Assembly (NCBI RefSeq): GCF_001439845.1
Contig: NZ_JYLO01000003.1
Span: 310,001 to 374,000 of the forward strand
DNA from: Pseudomonas lactis
Lineage (GTDB): Bacteria; Pseudomonadota; Gammaproteobacteria; Pseudomonadales; Pseudomonadaceae
DNA: 64,000 nt
Direction: 5' to 3'
Under the pieces are notes generated by a model. It was not told the DNA's origin and made no database searches. It saw nothing but the letters and a program-made list of their open reading frames with translations. Below, one piece after another: positions 25,874-34,416 of the stretch. Position 1 is the stretch's first letter; every line of letters begins with the position of its first letter. The position numbers and the translations under genes were made by a program.

Positions 25874-26665
25874 TCAGAAGGTGTATTGCAACTCCCCCGA
25901 CACCGACGCCTGCAACCGCTGCTCCACAATCGGGCTCTTGCCGGCCTTGTCCGCCAGGTATTGCACATCCAGCAAGGTCGAGAACTGCGTGTGTTCGTTG
26001 ATCGGCACGCTCCATGAAAGGCTCATGCCATTGCTGATATTGCCGGCACTTGCCTTGTATTCCTTGAAGCGGCTGCGGGTGGCCTGGTCGGTAGTCACGC
26101 CGTACCAGGTTTGCAGGTAATTGCGGTCACCGAAGCGGCTGTTGATGGCGGCATCGACGCAGCCGTAGCGGCCTTCATACACATGGGTACCCAGGCTCAA
26201 CTCCAGATGGGTAAAAGCCTTGCCGGTTTCCTTGTGTTTATCTTCTTCAAGCGCATGTTCCAGGGTGGCGCCGATGATCACACCGCCGAGGTTGTAGGCG
26301 GCACTCACTCCCAATTGCGGACGCGACTTGATCTGGCCCATACCTTTGAGGCGTTTGGAGCCGGCCTGCATGCTTTCATTTTTATCCTTGCGCGAACCGC
26401 TTGCGCCAACGTATGCGCTGAAGCTCAGGGCATTACCTTCGTAACCCCAGCCCAGGCCCGTATCAGTATCGAGGAAGACGCCCCAGGGGCTGATGATTTT
26501 GCCGCCGAGTACAGGCGCCGTCATACGTTCGTCGCTGCCACTGTAGCGGGGTGCGTTGGCCATGCCGGCCTTGAGGCTGTATTGCCAGTCTTCGGCAAGC
26601 GCCGTATCGGCGGCGGCGAGCAGGCACAGTGAGGTCAATGACAGGCACAGGTTTTTTGCGTGCAT
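25874..26665 (-). CDS. MipA/OmpV-family outer membrane protein
   Basis: A 263-residue protein with an N-terminal signal peptide of about 24 residues (ending TALA) and a run of alternating amphipathic strands ending in aromatic F, as in a beta-barrel. AGMANAPRYSGSDERMTAPV and the closing VSGELQYTF are typical of the MipA/OmpV family, which scaffolds murein enzymes or acts in adhesion. AGGAG precedes the ATG. It lies 16 bases downstream of the beta-lactamase-fold gene on the same strand and is probably co-transcribed with it. Confidence 0.87.
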   Translation of the reverse strand: MHAKNLCLSLTSLCLLAAADTALAEDWQYSLKAGMANAPRYSGSDERMTAPVLGGKIISPWGVFLDTDTGLGWGYEGNALSFSAYVGASGSRKDKNESMQAGSKRLKGMGQIKSRPQLGVSAAYNLGGVIIGATLEHALEEDKHKETGKAFTHLELSLGTHVYEGRYGCVDAAINSRFGDRNYLQTWYGVTTDQATRSRFKEYKASAGNISNGMSLSWSVPINEHTQFSTLLDVQYLADKAGKSPIVEQRLQASVSGELQYTF

Positions 26666-26681
26666 CAGGTGTTTCTCCTGG

Positions 26682-28505
26682 TTAGAAATTCGAGGGTATG
26701 TGGGGTGATTGGATACGTTTGAAGGAATAACCCGAAGCGCTCAGCCCGTTGACCTGGCGGCTGACGGTATCGCCCAAGCCGTAACCGTTGCCGGCCAGTA
26801 CCGCATGGGCGTTGTCGATGGGCAGCAGGATGTAGTCGGTCAGCGGCTCGCCGTGCAATTGGCCACGAATCACCAGAAAGCCGTCCTCCTGACGCACGCT
26901 GATGCCACTCAATGGCGCGTCGGGTTCATGGCTGCTGAGCACCTGATAGGTGCCGACCGTGTTGGCCCAGGCGGCAGGCAAGGGCGGTGGCTCGATGCGT
27001 TCACCGATGGCAATGCGTTGGCCGTGGCTGCGCGCGGTGAGCATTTGGCGGCCTTGTACCTGGATTACATCCAACTGCACGCGGCCCAACTCGCCCAGGT
27101 CCTTGCGCCAGAAGCCGAGGATCTTTTTCTGCGCGCGCAGCCAGCCTTGTTCATCACGTAACAGCTCGAAATCGTAGCCGGCCAGTTCGCCGGTCAAGCG
27201 TGCATGGTCATCCCTGATGCGGAACACGCCCCAGGCGGTCGCATAGAAACCAGCCAGGCGCTTGCGATCCACCGCCGCCGGCACATGGCGCAGCTTGAGG
27301 CCGTGGCTCGGCGCCTGGCAGTCATCGGCGCACACGGGCTGGCCAGTCTGTGCCTGGAGCATCAGGCGCAGGCTGTCGGTGGTCAGTGACACCACCATGT
27401 CTTCGGCGTTGCTGTCGTTGGCCATGATGATCACCGCCAGTTGCTGATCCGGTAGCAGGGTCAATTGGGCGACGAAGTCATCGCCGCCACCGCTGTGCTG
27501 GTAGGTGCGCACACCGGGGCCGATGGGCTCGTCACCGCAGGGTGCCAGAAACCAGCCCAGGCCGATCTGGCAGTCGAAATCCAGGGCGTTGCCGGTGTTT
27601 TGCTGGGTAAACATGGCGTCGATAGAAGCGCTGCCGAGGATCTGGCTGCCCTTGTAGGTGCCGTTGGCAAACAGCATGCGTACGTAGCGGCTGAGGTCTT
27701 TGGGGCTGGTCCACAGGCCACCGGCGGCGAGGTCACGCACTTGGGCGTCGGTGCTGGCCTTGCCGTCCTCGTAACCATGGGCGCGAAAGCCCATTTGTGC
27801 ACCGGTGCCTACGAAGCTGGACTGGTTCATTCGCAGGGGCGTGAGCAGGCTGCTTTGCAACTGGGCTTCAAAGCTTTTACCGCTGCTGCGCTCGATGGCC
27901 GCGCCCACCAGTGAATAACCAAGGTTGGAGTACGCCACCTGGGACCCCGGCAGGCTGCTCAGCCACACACCCGACACGCGCATCGGCATTTGCCCCATGG
28001 CGTAGGTGCTGCGCAGGTCGCGCAGGTGCTCGCTGGGCAAGCCGGATTGATGGCTGAGCAAGCGCCGCAAAGTGATCGCTCGATCCGCCTCGGCCTGGTC
28101 GCTGTGAAAGCGTGAACGTACGTAGAACTCACGCAGGGTCTGCTGGATCGGTGCATCCAGCGCCAGGTGGTGCTGCTCCACCAGCTGCAGCGCCGCCGTG
28201 GCGCTCAGCAGTTTGGAAATGCCACCGGCGCGAAACGCGGTATTGGGCGTGACCGGCACCCCCTGGTCTTTGTCAGCCAGGCCAAAGCCACGGGCCCAGA
28301 TCAGCTCCTGGCCATTGACCAGCGCAATCGACAAACCTGCCACATTGTCCCGAGCCATCTCCCGGGGAATGCAGGTTTGCAAGTAGCGGATGATTGCGCC
28401 GTAATCGCCTTTTTGAATCGGCGGCGGGGCAGGCGGTTGCGAGTGGCAACCGATACTGCCCATCAGGCAACCCAAGAGCGGAATACCGCGCAACCTGCGA
28501 AACAT
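26682..28505 (-). CDS. Class C beta-lactamase-fold lipoprotein lacking the SxxK serine (possible pseudoenzyme)
   Basis: A 607-residue protein with a leader ending in the lipobox GSIGC, so probably an envelope lipoprotein. Residues about 35-370 form an AmpC/EstB-type serine hydrolase domain. The expected SxxK box reads FRAGGISK: K98 is kept but the nucleophile position (95) is glycine, codon GGC, one base from AGC. The second motif Y192-S-N194 and third H337-S-G are intact. Residues about 390-607 form a C-terminal beta-rich region like that of DUF3471-type peptidases. I start at the ATG at 28505; a GTG at 28514 is possible. It may bind peptidoglycan or ligand without catalysis, paired with the downstream MipA/OmpV. 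Confidence 0.8.
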   Translation of the reverse strand: MFRRLRGIPLLGCLMGSIGCHSQPPAPPPIQKGDYGAIIRYLQTCIPREMARDNVAGLSIALVNGQELIWARGFGLADKDQGVPVTPNTAFRAGGISKLLSATAALQLVEQHHLALDAPIQQTLREFYVRSRFHSDQAEADRAITLRRLLSHQSGLPSEHLRDLRSTYAMGQMPMRVSGVWLSSLPGSQVAYSNLGYSLVGAAIERSSGKSFEAQLQSSLLTPLRMNQSSFVGTGAQMGFRAHGYEDGKASTDAQVRDLAAGGLWTSPKDLSRYVRMLFANGTYKGSQILGSASIDAMFTQQNTGNALDFDCQIGLGWFLAPCGDEPIGPGVRTYQHSGGGDDFVAQLTLLPDQQLAVIIMANDSNAEDMVVSLTTDSLRLMLQAQTGQPVCADDCQAPSHGLKLRHVPAAVDRKRLAGFYATAWGVFRIRDDHARLTGELAGYDFELLRDEQGWLRAQKKILGFWRKDLGELGRVQLDVIQVQGRQMLTARSHGQRIAIGERIEPPPLPAAWANTVGTYQVLSSHEPDAPLSGISVRQEDGFLVIRGQLHGEPLTDYILLPIDNAHAVLAGNGYGLGDTVSRQVNGLSASGYSFKRIQSPHIPSNF

Positions 28506-28611
28506 CAAGAGCACCCGAGCGATGGTTTGGATGCTGGAATGCTAGGGCGGCGGGGGCTTGGAATCTTTGAGTGCTTTGTCGGGAAACTGTCAAAGACTGT
28601 TAACAGCCACC

Positions 28612-28700
28612 TGTAGGAGCGAGCTCGCTCGCGAAAAACGCACAGGCGCCGCGTTTATCCAGAAAACACCCGTTATCGTTGAGGTTTTTTTCGAGCAAGG
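28612..28700. repeat. Truncated family A REPIN
   Basis: The left arm TGTAGGAGCGAGCTCGCTCG is complete. The right side breaks off after TTTTTTTCGAGCAAGG, 16-18 bases short of a full arm, and runs straight into the 3' end of the LysR gene (stop at 28702). Confidence 0.75.
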
Positions 28701-28701
28701 A

Positions 28702-29583
28702 TCAGGGCATCAACGTGGCGATCAGCGCGCGAATGGTCCCTGGCAGCGCTTCCAGCTCGCGTACCAGGATGCTGCGCTCGCGAATCGCCCAGGGCTCGTC
28801 CAGTTTCACCGTCACCAGCTGCATGGTGCGGCTGTGACGCAGGGCGGCGGACTCGGGGATGATGCCGATGCCCACGCCGGCCTCGACCATCCGGCAGATC
28901 GCCTCGAAGCTCGAGACCTGGATACGCAGCGACAATTGCTTACCCAGGCGCTCGACGTGTTCGCGCAGGAAACTCAACAGCGTGCTGCCTTCATGCAGGC
29001 CGATGTGCTGATACGCCAGGGTCTGCTCAAGGGTCACTGAAGGCAGGTCGGCCAACGGATGCCCGACCGGCACCATCAGCACCAGTTCATCGGTGCTGAA
29101 ATGCAGTACTTGCAAGCCGGAGGCTTCCACGGGGCCGGCGATGATGCCCATGTCACTGGTGCCATCGAGCACCCCGCGCACGATGTCCCGTGATAGGCGT
29201 TCCTGCAGGTCGACGGTGACGCCGGGGCGCTGTGACAGAAAGCCCGCCAGAACCTCCGGCAAAAATTCGGTGACCGCCGTGGTGTTGGCGAAGATACGGA
29301 TATGTCCGGCCGAATCCACGCCGTATTGCGTGAACTCGCTTTTGAGGTAATCCACCTGGCGCATGATCAACCGCGCATGGTGCAACAGCCGCTCGCCTGC
29401 CGGGGTGATCTCCACGCCCCGGCTGTCGCGGTACAACAGGCGCGTGTCGAGCTGGCCTTCCAGGGCCTTGATCCGCGCACTGGCGGCAGCCGGCGACAGG
29501 AAGGCGCGCTTGGCGCCCTGGGTAAGGCTGGGGGATTCGGCGATATGGATGAACAGGCGCAGGTCGGCGAGATCGAAGTGCAT
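28702..29583 (-). CDS. LysR-family regulator of itaconate catabolism (RipR-like)
   Basis: A 293-residue LysR regulator with a winged helix (LRLFIHIAESPSLTQGAKRA, LSPAAASARIKALEGQLD) and an effector domain from about residue 90. It is divergent from ich, the place occupied by the LysR gene PA0877 in P. aeruginosa as I recall it. A REPIN and the palindrome GCGTTC-N9-GAACGC lie in the intergenic region. The same palindrome precedes dctP, so this protein is the best candidate to activate both blocks in response to itaconate or its CoA ester. The start is the ATG at 29583. Confidence 0.83.
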   Translation of the reverse strand: MHFDLADLRLFIHIAESPSLTQGAKRAFLSPAAASARIKALEGQLDTRLLYRDSRGVEITPAGERLLHHARLIMRQVDYLKSEFTQYGVDSAGHIRIFANTTAVTEFLPEVLAGFLSQRPGVTVDLQERLSRDIVRGVLDGTSDMGIIAGPVEASGLQVLHFSTDELVLMVPVGHPLADLPSVTLEQTLAYQHIGLHEGSTLLSFLREHVERLGKQLSLRIQVSSFEAICRMVEAGVGIGIIPESAALRHSRTMQLVTVKLDEPWAIRERSILVRELEALPGTIRALIATLMP

Positions 29584-29610
29584 GCAAAACTCCCGGACAA
29601 CAGGTTTCCT

Positions 29611-29698
29611 GTGGGAGCTGGCTTGCCTGCGATAGCGGTGTGTCAGTAACGGAAATGCTCACTGACACACCGCTATCGCAGGCAAGCCAGCTCCCACA
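29611..29698. repeat. REPIN-like inverted REP pair, family B
   Basis: GTGGGAGCTGGCTTGCCTGC on the left and GCAGGCAAGCCAGCTCCCAC on the right, exact mirror arms. The centre contains GCGGTGTGTCAGTAAC and its approximate complement. It lies between the divergent LysR and ich genes. Confidence 0.88.
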
Positions 29699-29720
29699 TT
29701 GGTTCACGGTGTGGCTGTAA

Positions 29721-29741
29721 GCGTTCAGCATAACCGAACGC
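29721..29741 (+). promoter_or_regulatory. Probable LysR operator upstream of ich
   Basis: GCGTTC at 29721-29726 and GAACGC at 29736-29741, nine bases apart. TTC-N9-GAA contains the T-N11-A core of LysR boxes. The same arms and spacing recur at 35350-35370 before dctP. It is 86 bases upstream of the ich start. Confidence 0.7.
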
Positions 29742-29826
29742 TGGTTTATTGAAATGCAAATTCTCAGAACGGGCAGGCCCTTGCATGATCCACGGCAGTC
29801 ACCCACTGCCTGAGGACCTGCACCCG

Positions 29827-30645
29827 ATGAGCGCTACTGATTGGATCGGCCGAAGTGAGACCGCCCACGACCACCTGAGCCATAACCTGCTCAAGCGTAT
29901 CGCCGCCACGTTCGGTGAAGCCGTGCCCGCCGATGGCGACGCGGTGCCTGCGTTGTGGCAATGGTGTTTTTTCCAGGACCCGTTGCCCGAATCGGCCCTG
30001 GGCAGCGACGGTCACCCGGCACGCGGCGGATTTCTGCCTCCGGCCGATAACCGCAATCGCATGTGGGCCGGTGGGCGCCTGGAGTTTTTGCACCCACTGC
30101 GGGCTGGCGAGGCGGCCACGCGCGTATCCACCATCACCCAGGTCGAAGAAAAAACTGGGCGCACCGGTTCACTGTTATTCGTCACCGTGCGCCATGACTA
30201 CTCCCAGGGCGGTCGCCTGGCCATCCGCGAGGAGCAGGACATCGTCTACCGCGAACCTACGCCACCCAAGGCGGGCAGCGGCGACGCGCTGGCCCAAGGC
30301 GAATGGACAGAGGCGGTCGAACCGACGCCGACCTTGCTGTTCCGCTACAGCGCCGTGACATTCAACGGCCACCGCATTCATTACGACTACCCCTATGTCA
30401 CGGGCACCGAAGGCTATGCCGGCCTGGTGGTGCATGGCCCGCTGATCGCCACCTTGAGCCTGCGTGCGTTCTGCCGGGCGCACCCCGAAGCGACCCTGCG
30501 CCGCTTTGCCTATCGCGGTGTGCGCCCACTGATTGCGCCACAGCCTTTTGAGGTCGGCGGGCGCATCACCGCAACTGGCGTCGCAGACCTCTGGGCTGGC
30601 AACACTGAAGGCCTGGCGCAGACCGCCCAGGTGCATTTCGAATAA
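29827..30645 (+). CDS. ich: Itaconyl-CoA hydratase (MaoC-fold, mesaconyl-C4-CoA hydratase family)
   Basis: A 272-residue double-hotdog enzyme. It hydrates itaconyl-CoA to (S)-citramalyl-CoA, the middle step of itaconate degradation. Visible features are an N-terminal FAS1-like dehydratase half (NRMWAGGRLEFLHPLRAGEA) and a C-terminal half with RYSAVTFNGHRIHYDYPY, the catalytic segment of this subfamily, then LVVHGPLIATL. I use the ATG at 29827 with GAGGA upstream. It is the first gene of a five-gene run with small gaps, and the context (LysR, CaiB-type transferase, CitE-type lyase) supports the itaconate role rather than the mesaconyl-CoA one. Confidence 0.88.
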   Translation: MSATDWIGRSETAHDHLSHNLLKRIAATFGEAVPADGDAVPALWQWCFFQDPLPESALGSDGHPARGGFLPPADNRNRMWAGGRLEFLHPLRAGEAATRVSTITQVEEKTGRTGSLLFVTVRHDYSQGGRLAIREEQDIVYREPTPPKAGSGDALAQGEWTEAVEPTPTLLFRYSAVTFNGHRIHYDYPYVTGTEGYAGLVVHGPLIATLSLRAFCRAHPEATLRRFAYRGVRPLIAPQPFEVGGRITATGVADLWAGNTEGLAQTAQVHFE

Positions 30646-30673
30646 CCCAATAACAACAGGCGGAGAGCCGTTA

Positions 30674-31837
30674 ATGAATGCCCACGACACTGAAGAACTC
30701 AACGCCATCCGCGACGGCGTGCGTGCCTTGTGCGCCGAATTCGATGCCGCTTACTGGCGCAAGATCGATGAAGAAAAGGGCTTCCCCGAAGCCTTCGTCA
30801 AGGCGCTGACCGACGCCGGTTGGCTGTCGGCAATGATCCCCGAGGAATACGGCGGTTCCGGCCTGGGCCTGGCCGAAGCCTCGGTGATCCTTGAGGAAGT
30901 CAACCGCTGCGGCGGCAACTCGGGCACTGTGCATGGCCAGATGTACAACATGTTCACCCTGCTGCGTCACGGCAGCGAGGCGCAAAAACGCTTCTACCTG
31001 CCCAAGCTGGCCAGTGGTGAATTGCGCCTTCAGTCGATGGCCGTCACCGAACCCACTACCGGCACCGACACCACCAAGATCAAGACCACGGCGATCAAGC
31101 GCGGCGACAAGTACGTGATCAACGGCCAGAAAGTCTGGATCTCGCGGGTGCAGCATTCCGACCTGATGATCCTGCTGGCACGCACCACGCCCTTGGCCCA
31201 AGTGCAGAAAAAATCCGAAGGCATGTCGATCTTCCTGGTGGACCTGCGCCAGGCCATCGGCAACGGCCTGACCGTGCAGCCCATTGCCAATATGGTCAAC
31301 CACGAGACCAACGAGCTGTTCTTCGACAACCTGGAGCTGCCCCTGGACAGCCTGATTGGCGAGGAGGGCAAGGGCTTCAAATACATCCTCGATGGCCTGA
31401 ATGCCGAGCGCACCCTGATTGCCGCCGAGTGCATCGGTGACGGCCGCTGGTTTATCGAAAAGGCCAGCGCCTATGCCCGCGACCGTGTGGTGTTTGGCCG
31501 GCCCATCGGGCAGAACCAGGGCGTGCAGTTCCCGATTGCCGAGGCGCATATCGAGATTGAAGCGGCGGACCTGATGCGCTGGCGTGCCTGTGAGGAATAC
31601 GACAGCGGCAAAAACGCCGGGGCCAGTGCCAACATGGCCAAGTACCTGGCGGCCAAGGCGTCCTGGGAAGCGGCCAACGCCTGCCTGCAAACCCACGGCG
31701 GCTTCGGCTTTGCCTGCGAGTACGACGTGGAGCGCAAATTCCGCGAGACCCGCCTGTACCAGGTGGCACCGATCTCCACCAACCTGATCCTGTCCTACGT
31801 AGCCGAGCATTTGCTCGAACTGCCGCGCAGCTTCTGA
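30674..31837 (+). CDS. Acyl-CoA dehydrogenase of the itaconate cluster
   Basis: A 387-residue flavoprotein of the acyl-CoA dehydrogenase family. EEYGGSGLGLAEASVILEEV lies in the N-terminal helical domain, QSMAVTEPTTGTDTTKIKTT is the first FAD/acyl-binding signature, and QTHGGFGFACEYDVERKFRE is the C-terminal signature. A homologue occupies the same place in the P. aeruginosa cluster (PA0879), but it is not needed for the three-step itaconate pathway. It may let the cell feed a related C5 acid such as methylsuccinate into the pathway; that is inference. The ATG at 30674 follows ich by 28 bases. Confidence 0.88.
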   Translation: MNAHDTEELNAIRDGVRALCAEFDAAYWRKIDEEKGFPEAFVKALTDAGWLSAMIPEEYGGSGLGLAEASVILEEVNRCGGNSGTVHGQMYNMFTLLRHGSEAQKRFYLPKLASGELRLQSMAVTEPTTGTDTTKIKTTAIKRGDKYVINGQKVWISRVQHSDLMILLARTTPLAQVQKKSEGMSIFLVDLRQAIGNGLTVQPIANMVNHETNELFFDNLELPLDSLIGEEGKGFKYILDGLNAERTLIAAECIGDGRWFIEKASAYARDRVVFGRPIGQNQGVQFPIAEAHIEIEAADLMRWRACEEYDSGKNAGASANMAKYLAAKASWEAANACLQTHGGFGFACEYDVERKFRETRLYQVAPISTNLILSYVAEHLLELPRSF

Positions 31838-31848
31838 GGGCGTTGAGC

Positions 31849-33216
31849 ATGCATCATACCCAAGCCCTTTGCCGGTTCCTGGCCGAGCTGACTTACGCGC
31901 AGTTGCCCGAGCACGTACTGGCGCGCACCGAAGAGCTTTACCTGGATTGGCTCGCATCCGCCTTGGCCAGCCAGGGCGCGCACCCGATTCCCCTGTTTGA
32001 ACGCTACGCACAGAAGATGGGCCCGAGCAGCGGCCCGGCCCAGGTGATCGTCAACGGCACCGGCACCAGCGCGTATTTCGCCGCACTGGTCAACGCTGCC
32101 TCCTCGCACTTGGTGGAGCAGGATGACTTACACAACAGCTCGGTGCTGCACCCGGCCACCGTGGTGTTTCCCGCCGCATTGGCCGCCGCCCAGGACCTCG
32201 GCAAGTCTGGCCGTGAACTGTTGCTGGCCTCGGTGGCCGGCTATGAGGCGGGGATTCGCATCGGTGAGTTCCTGGGGCGTTCCCACTACCGCATCTTCCA
32301 CACCACGGCCACGGTCGGCACCCTGGCGGCAGCGGTCGCGGTGGGCAAGTTGCTCGACTTCAACGAAGAGCAATTCATCAACCTGCTCGGCAGCGCCGGC
32401 ACCCAGGCCGCCGGGCTCTGGGAATTTCTGCGCGATGCCGCCGACTCCAAGCAACTGCACACGGCCAAGGCCGCGGCGGACGGCCTTCTGGCGGCTTACC
32501 TTACGGCCGATGGGCTAACCGGCGCGCGCAATATTCTTGAAGGGGACCAGGGTTTGGCGGCGGGCATGTCCAGTGATGCGCAGCCGGGCAAATTGTCTGC
32601 CGGCCTGGGCAGCCGTTGGGCACTGGTGGAAACCTCGTTCAAGTTCCACGCTTCCTGCCGTCACACCCATCCCGCTGCCGATGCGCTATTGGACTTGATG
32701 CAGCGTGAAGGTTTGAGCGCTGCACAGATTTCCCAGGTGCAAACCCACGTGCACCAAGGCGCCATCGACGTACTCGGCCGAGTGACGGTGCCGGCCACCG
32801 TGCACCAGGCCAAATTCTCCATGGGCACCGTGCTTGGATTGATCGCTGTGCATGGCCACGCCGGGTTGCCTGAGTTCCATGACCTGGCGTTGAGCGATCC
32901 TGCGGTCGCGGCGTTTCGCGACAAGGTCTGCATGAGCCTGGACCCCGAGGTCGACAGCGCCTACCCGCAACGCTGGCTGGGCCGCGTCACCGTCACCACC
33001 ACCGATGGCCGCACGCTGCACGGTGCCATTGATGAACCCAAGGGCGACCCGGGCAACACCCTGAGCCGCGCCGAGCTGGCGGATAAGTTCCAGCGCCTGG
33101 CCCACTTCAGCGGCGCCCGCACCCCGTCCCGGGCCAACCGCCTGATCGAGCAGGTGTGGAACCTGCGCACTACCGCGTCCATGGCCCATTGGCTTGGAGG
33201 GAATTGTGATGACTGA
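31849..33216 (+). CDS. MmgE/PrpD-family protein
   Basis: A 455-residue protein of the PrpD (2-methylcitrate dehydratase) superfamily, which also includes cis-aconitate decarboxylase. Typical segments are HLVEQDDLHNSSVLHPATVV, GYEAGIRIGEFLGRSHYR, and FKFHASCRHTHPAADALLDL. In this cluster it may dehydrate or isomerise a tricarboxylic or C5 acid, but the substrate is unproven. I use the ATG at 31849. The stop overlaps the ict start by eight bases, so the two are translated together. Confidence 0.85.
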   Translation: MHHTQALCRFLAELTYAQLPEHVLARTEELYLDWLASALASQGAHPIPLFERYAQKMGPSSGPAQVIVNGTGTSAYFAALVNAASSHLVEQDDLHNSSVLHPATVVFPAALAAAQDLGKSGRELLLASVAGYEAGIRIGEFLGRSHYRIFHTTATVGTLAAAVAVGKLLDFNEEQFINLLGSAGTQAAGLWEFLRDAADSKQLHTAKAAADGLLAAYLTADGLTGARNILEGDQGLAAGMSSDAQPGKLSAGLGSRWALVETSFKFHASCRHTHPAADALLDLMQREGLSAAQISQVQTHVHQGAIDVLGRVTVPATVHQAKFSMGTVLGLIAVHGHAGLPEFHDLALSDPAVAAFRDKVCMSLDPEVDSAYPQRWLGRVTVTTTDGRTLHGAIDEPKGDPGNTLSRAELADKFQRLAHFSGARTPSRANRLIEQVWNLRTTASMAHWLGGNCDD

Positions 33217-34402
33217 ACAACGACCGCTGGACGGCATCACCGTCGTCAGCCTGGAACACGCGATTGCCGCGCCATTTTGTACGCGCCAGTTGGCCGACCT
33301 TGGTGCCCGGGTCATCAAGGTGGAGCGCCCCGGCACCGGCGACTTCGCCCGTGGCTATGACGAGCGGGTGCGCGGCCTGGCGTCGCATTTCGTCTGGACC
33401 AACCGCTCCAAGGAAAGCCTGACCCTGGACCTCAAGCAGGACGAGGCGGGCGCCATTCTCGACGCGTTGTTGGCCGATGCCGATGTGCTGGTGCAAAACC
33501 TTGCCCCCGGCGCGGCGGCGCGCATGGGCTTATCGTTCGAGGCGCTGCACGCGCGCTTTCCACGCCTGATCGTCTGCGATATTTCCGGCTACGGCGAAGG
33601 CGGGCCCTACGAGAAAAAGAAAGCCTACGACCTGTTGATCCAGAGCGAGGGCGGCTTTCTCTCGGTGACCGGTGGCCCAGGTGAAGAACAGATGGCCAAG
33701 GCCGGTTGCTCCATCGCGGACATCTCCGCCGGCATGTACGCCTACAGCGGCATTCTGTCGGCGCTGCTGCTGCGCGGCAAAACCGGCCAGGGCAGCCGTA
33801 TCGATGTGAGCATGCTCGAAAGCCTGGTGGAGTGGATGGGGTACCCGATGTATTACGCCTTCGACGGCGCGCCGCCGCCACCGCGTGCGGGTGCCGCGCA
33901 TTCGACGATTTACCCTTACGGGCCGTTTCCCACTGGAGGCGGCGGCACGGTGATGCTCGGCTTGCAGAACGAACGCGAATGGGCGGCGTTCTGCGACAAA
34001 GTACTGCTCAGCCCGTCGCTGGCCACGGACGAGCGCTTCAGCGCCAACTTCAAGCGCTCGGCCAACCGCGAGCTGCTGCGCCAGATCATCGTGGAGCGCT
34101 TTGCCCCACTGGACGTCGAGGCGGTGATCCAGCGCCTGGAAGACGCGCAGATTGCCAGTGCGCGGGTCAACGACATGCAAGGCGTGTGGGACCACCCGCA
34201 ACTCAAGGCCCGCGACCGCTGGCGCGAAGTCGACAGCCCAGCGGGGCCGTTGCCGTCGCTGCTGCCACCGGCGCGTAACGCTGCGTTTACCCCGCGCATG
34301 GACGGCGTGCCAGCGCTGGGGCAACACAGCCAAGGCATCCTCGACCAGCTGGGTTATTCCGTTGAGGCCATTAACAGCCTGCGCGAGCGCGGCGTTATCT
34401 AA
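33209..34402 (+). CDS. ict: Itaconate CoA-transferase (CaiB/BaiF, class III)
   Basis: A 397-residue class III CoA-transferase that moves CoA, probably from succinyl-CoA, to itaconate. Signatures are LEHAIAAPFCTRQLADLGAR then VIKVERPGTGDFARGYD, LDLKQDEAGAILDALLADAD, and KKAYDLLIQSEGGFLSVTG with the catalytic aspartate in AYDLL. HSTIYPYGPF closes the active-site region. The ATG at 33209 lies within ATGACTGA, overlapping the PrpD-like stop. The ich-acd-prpD-ict-ccl order supports itaconate as substrate. Confidence 0.9.
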   Translation: MTEQRPLDGITVVSLEHAIAAPFCTRQLADLGARVIKVERPGTGDFARGYDERVRGLASHFVWTNRSKESLTLDLKQDEAGAILDALLADADVLVQNLAPGAAARMGLSFEALHARFPRLIVCDISGYGEGGPYEKKKAYDLLIQSEGGFLSVTGGPGEEQMAKAGCSIADISAGMYAYSGILSALLLRGKTGQGSRIDVSMLESLVEWMGYPMYYAFDGAPPPPRAGAAHSTIYPYGPFPTGGGGTVMLGLQNEREWAAFCDKVLLSPSLATDERFSANFKRSANRELLRQIIVERFAPLDVEAVIQRLEDAQIASARVNDMQGVWDHPQLKARDRWREVDSPAGPLPSLLPPARNAAFTPRMDGVPALGQHSQGILDQLGYSVEAINSLRERGVI

Positions 34403-34416
34403 TCAGGAATTAAGTG

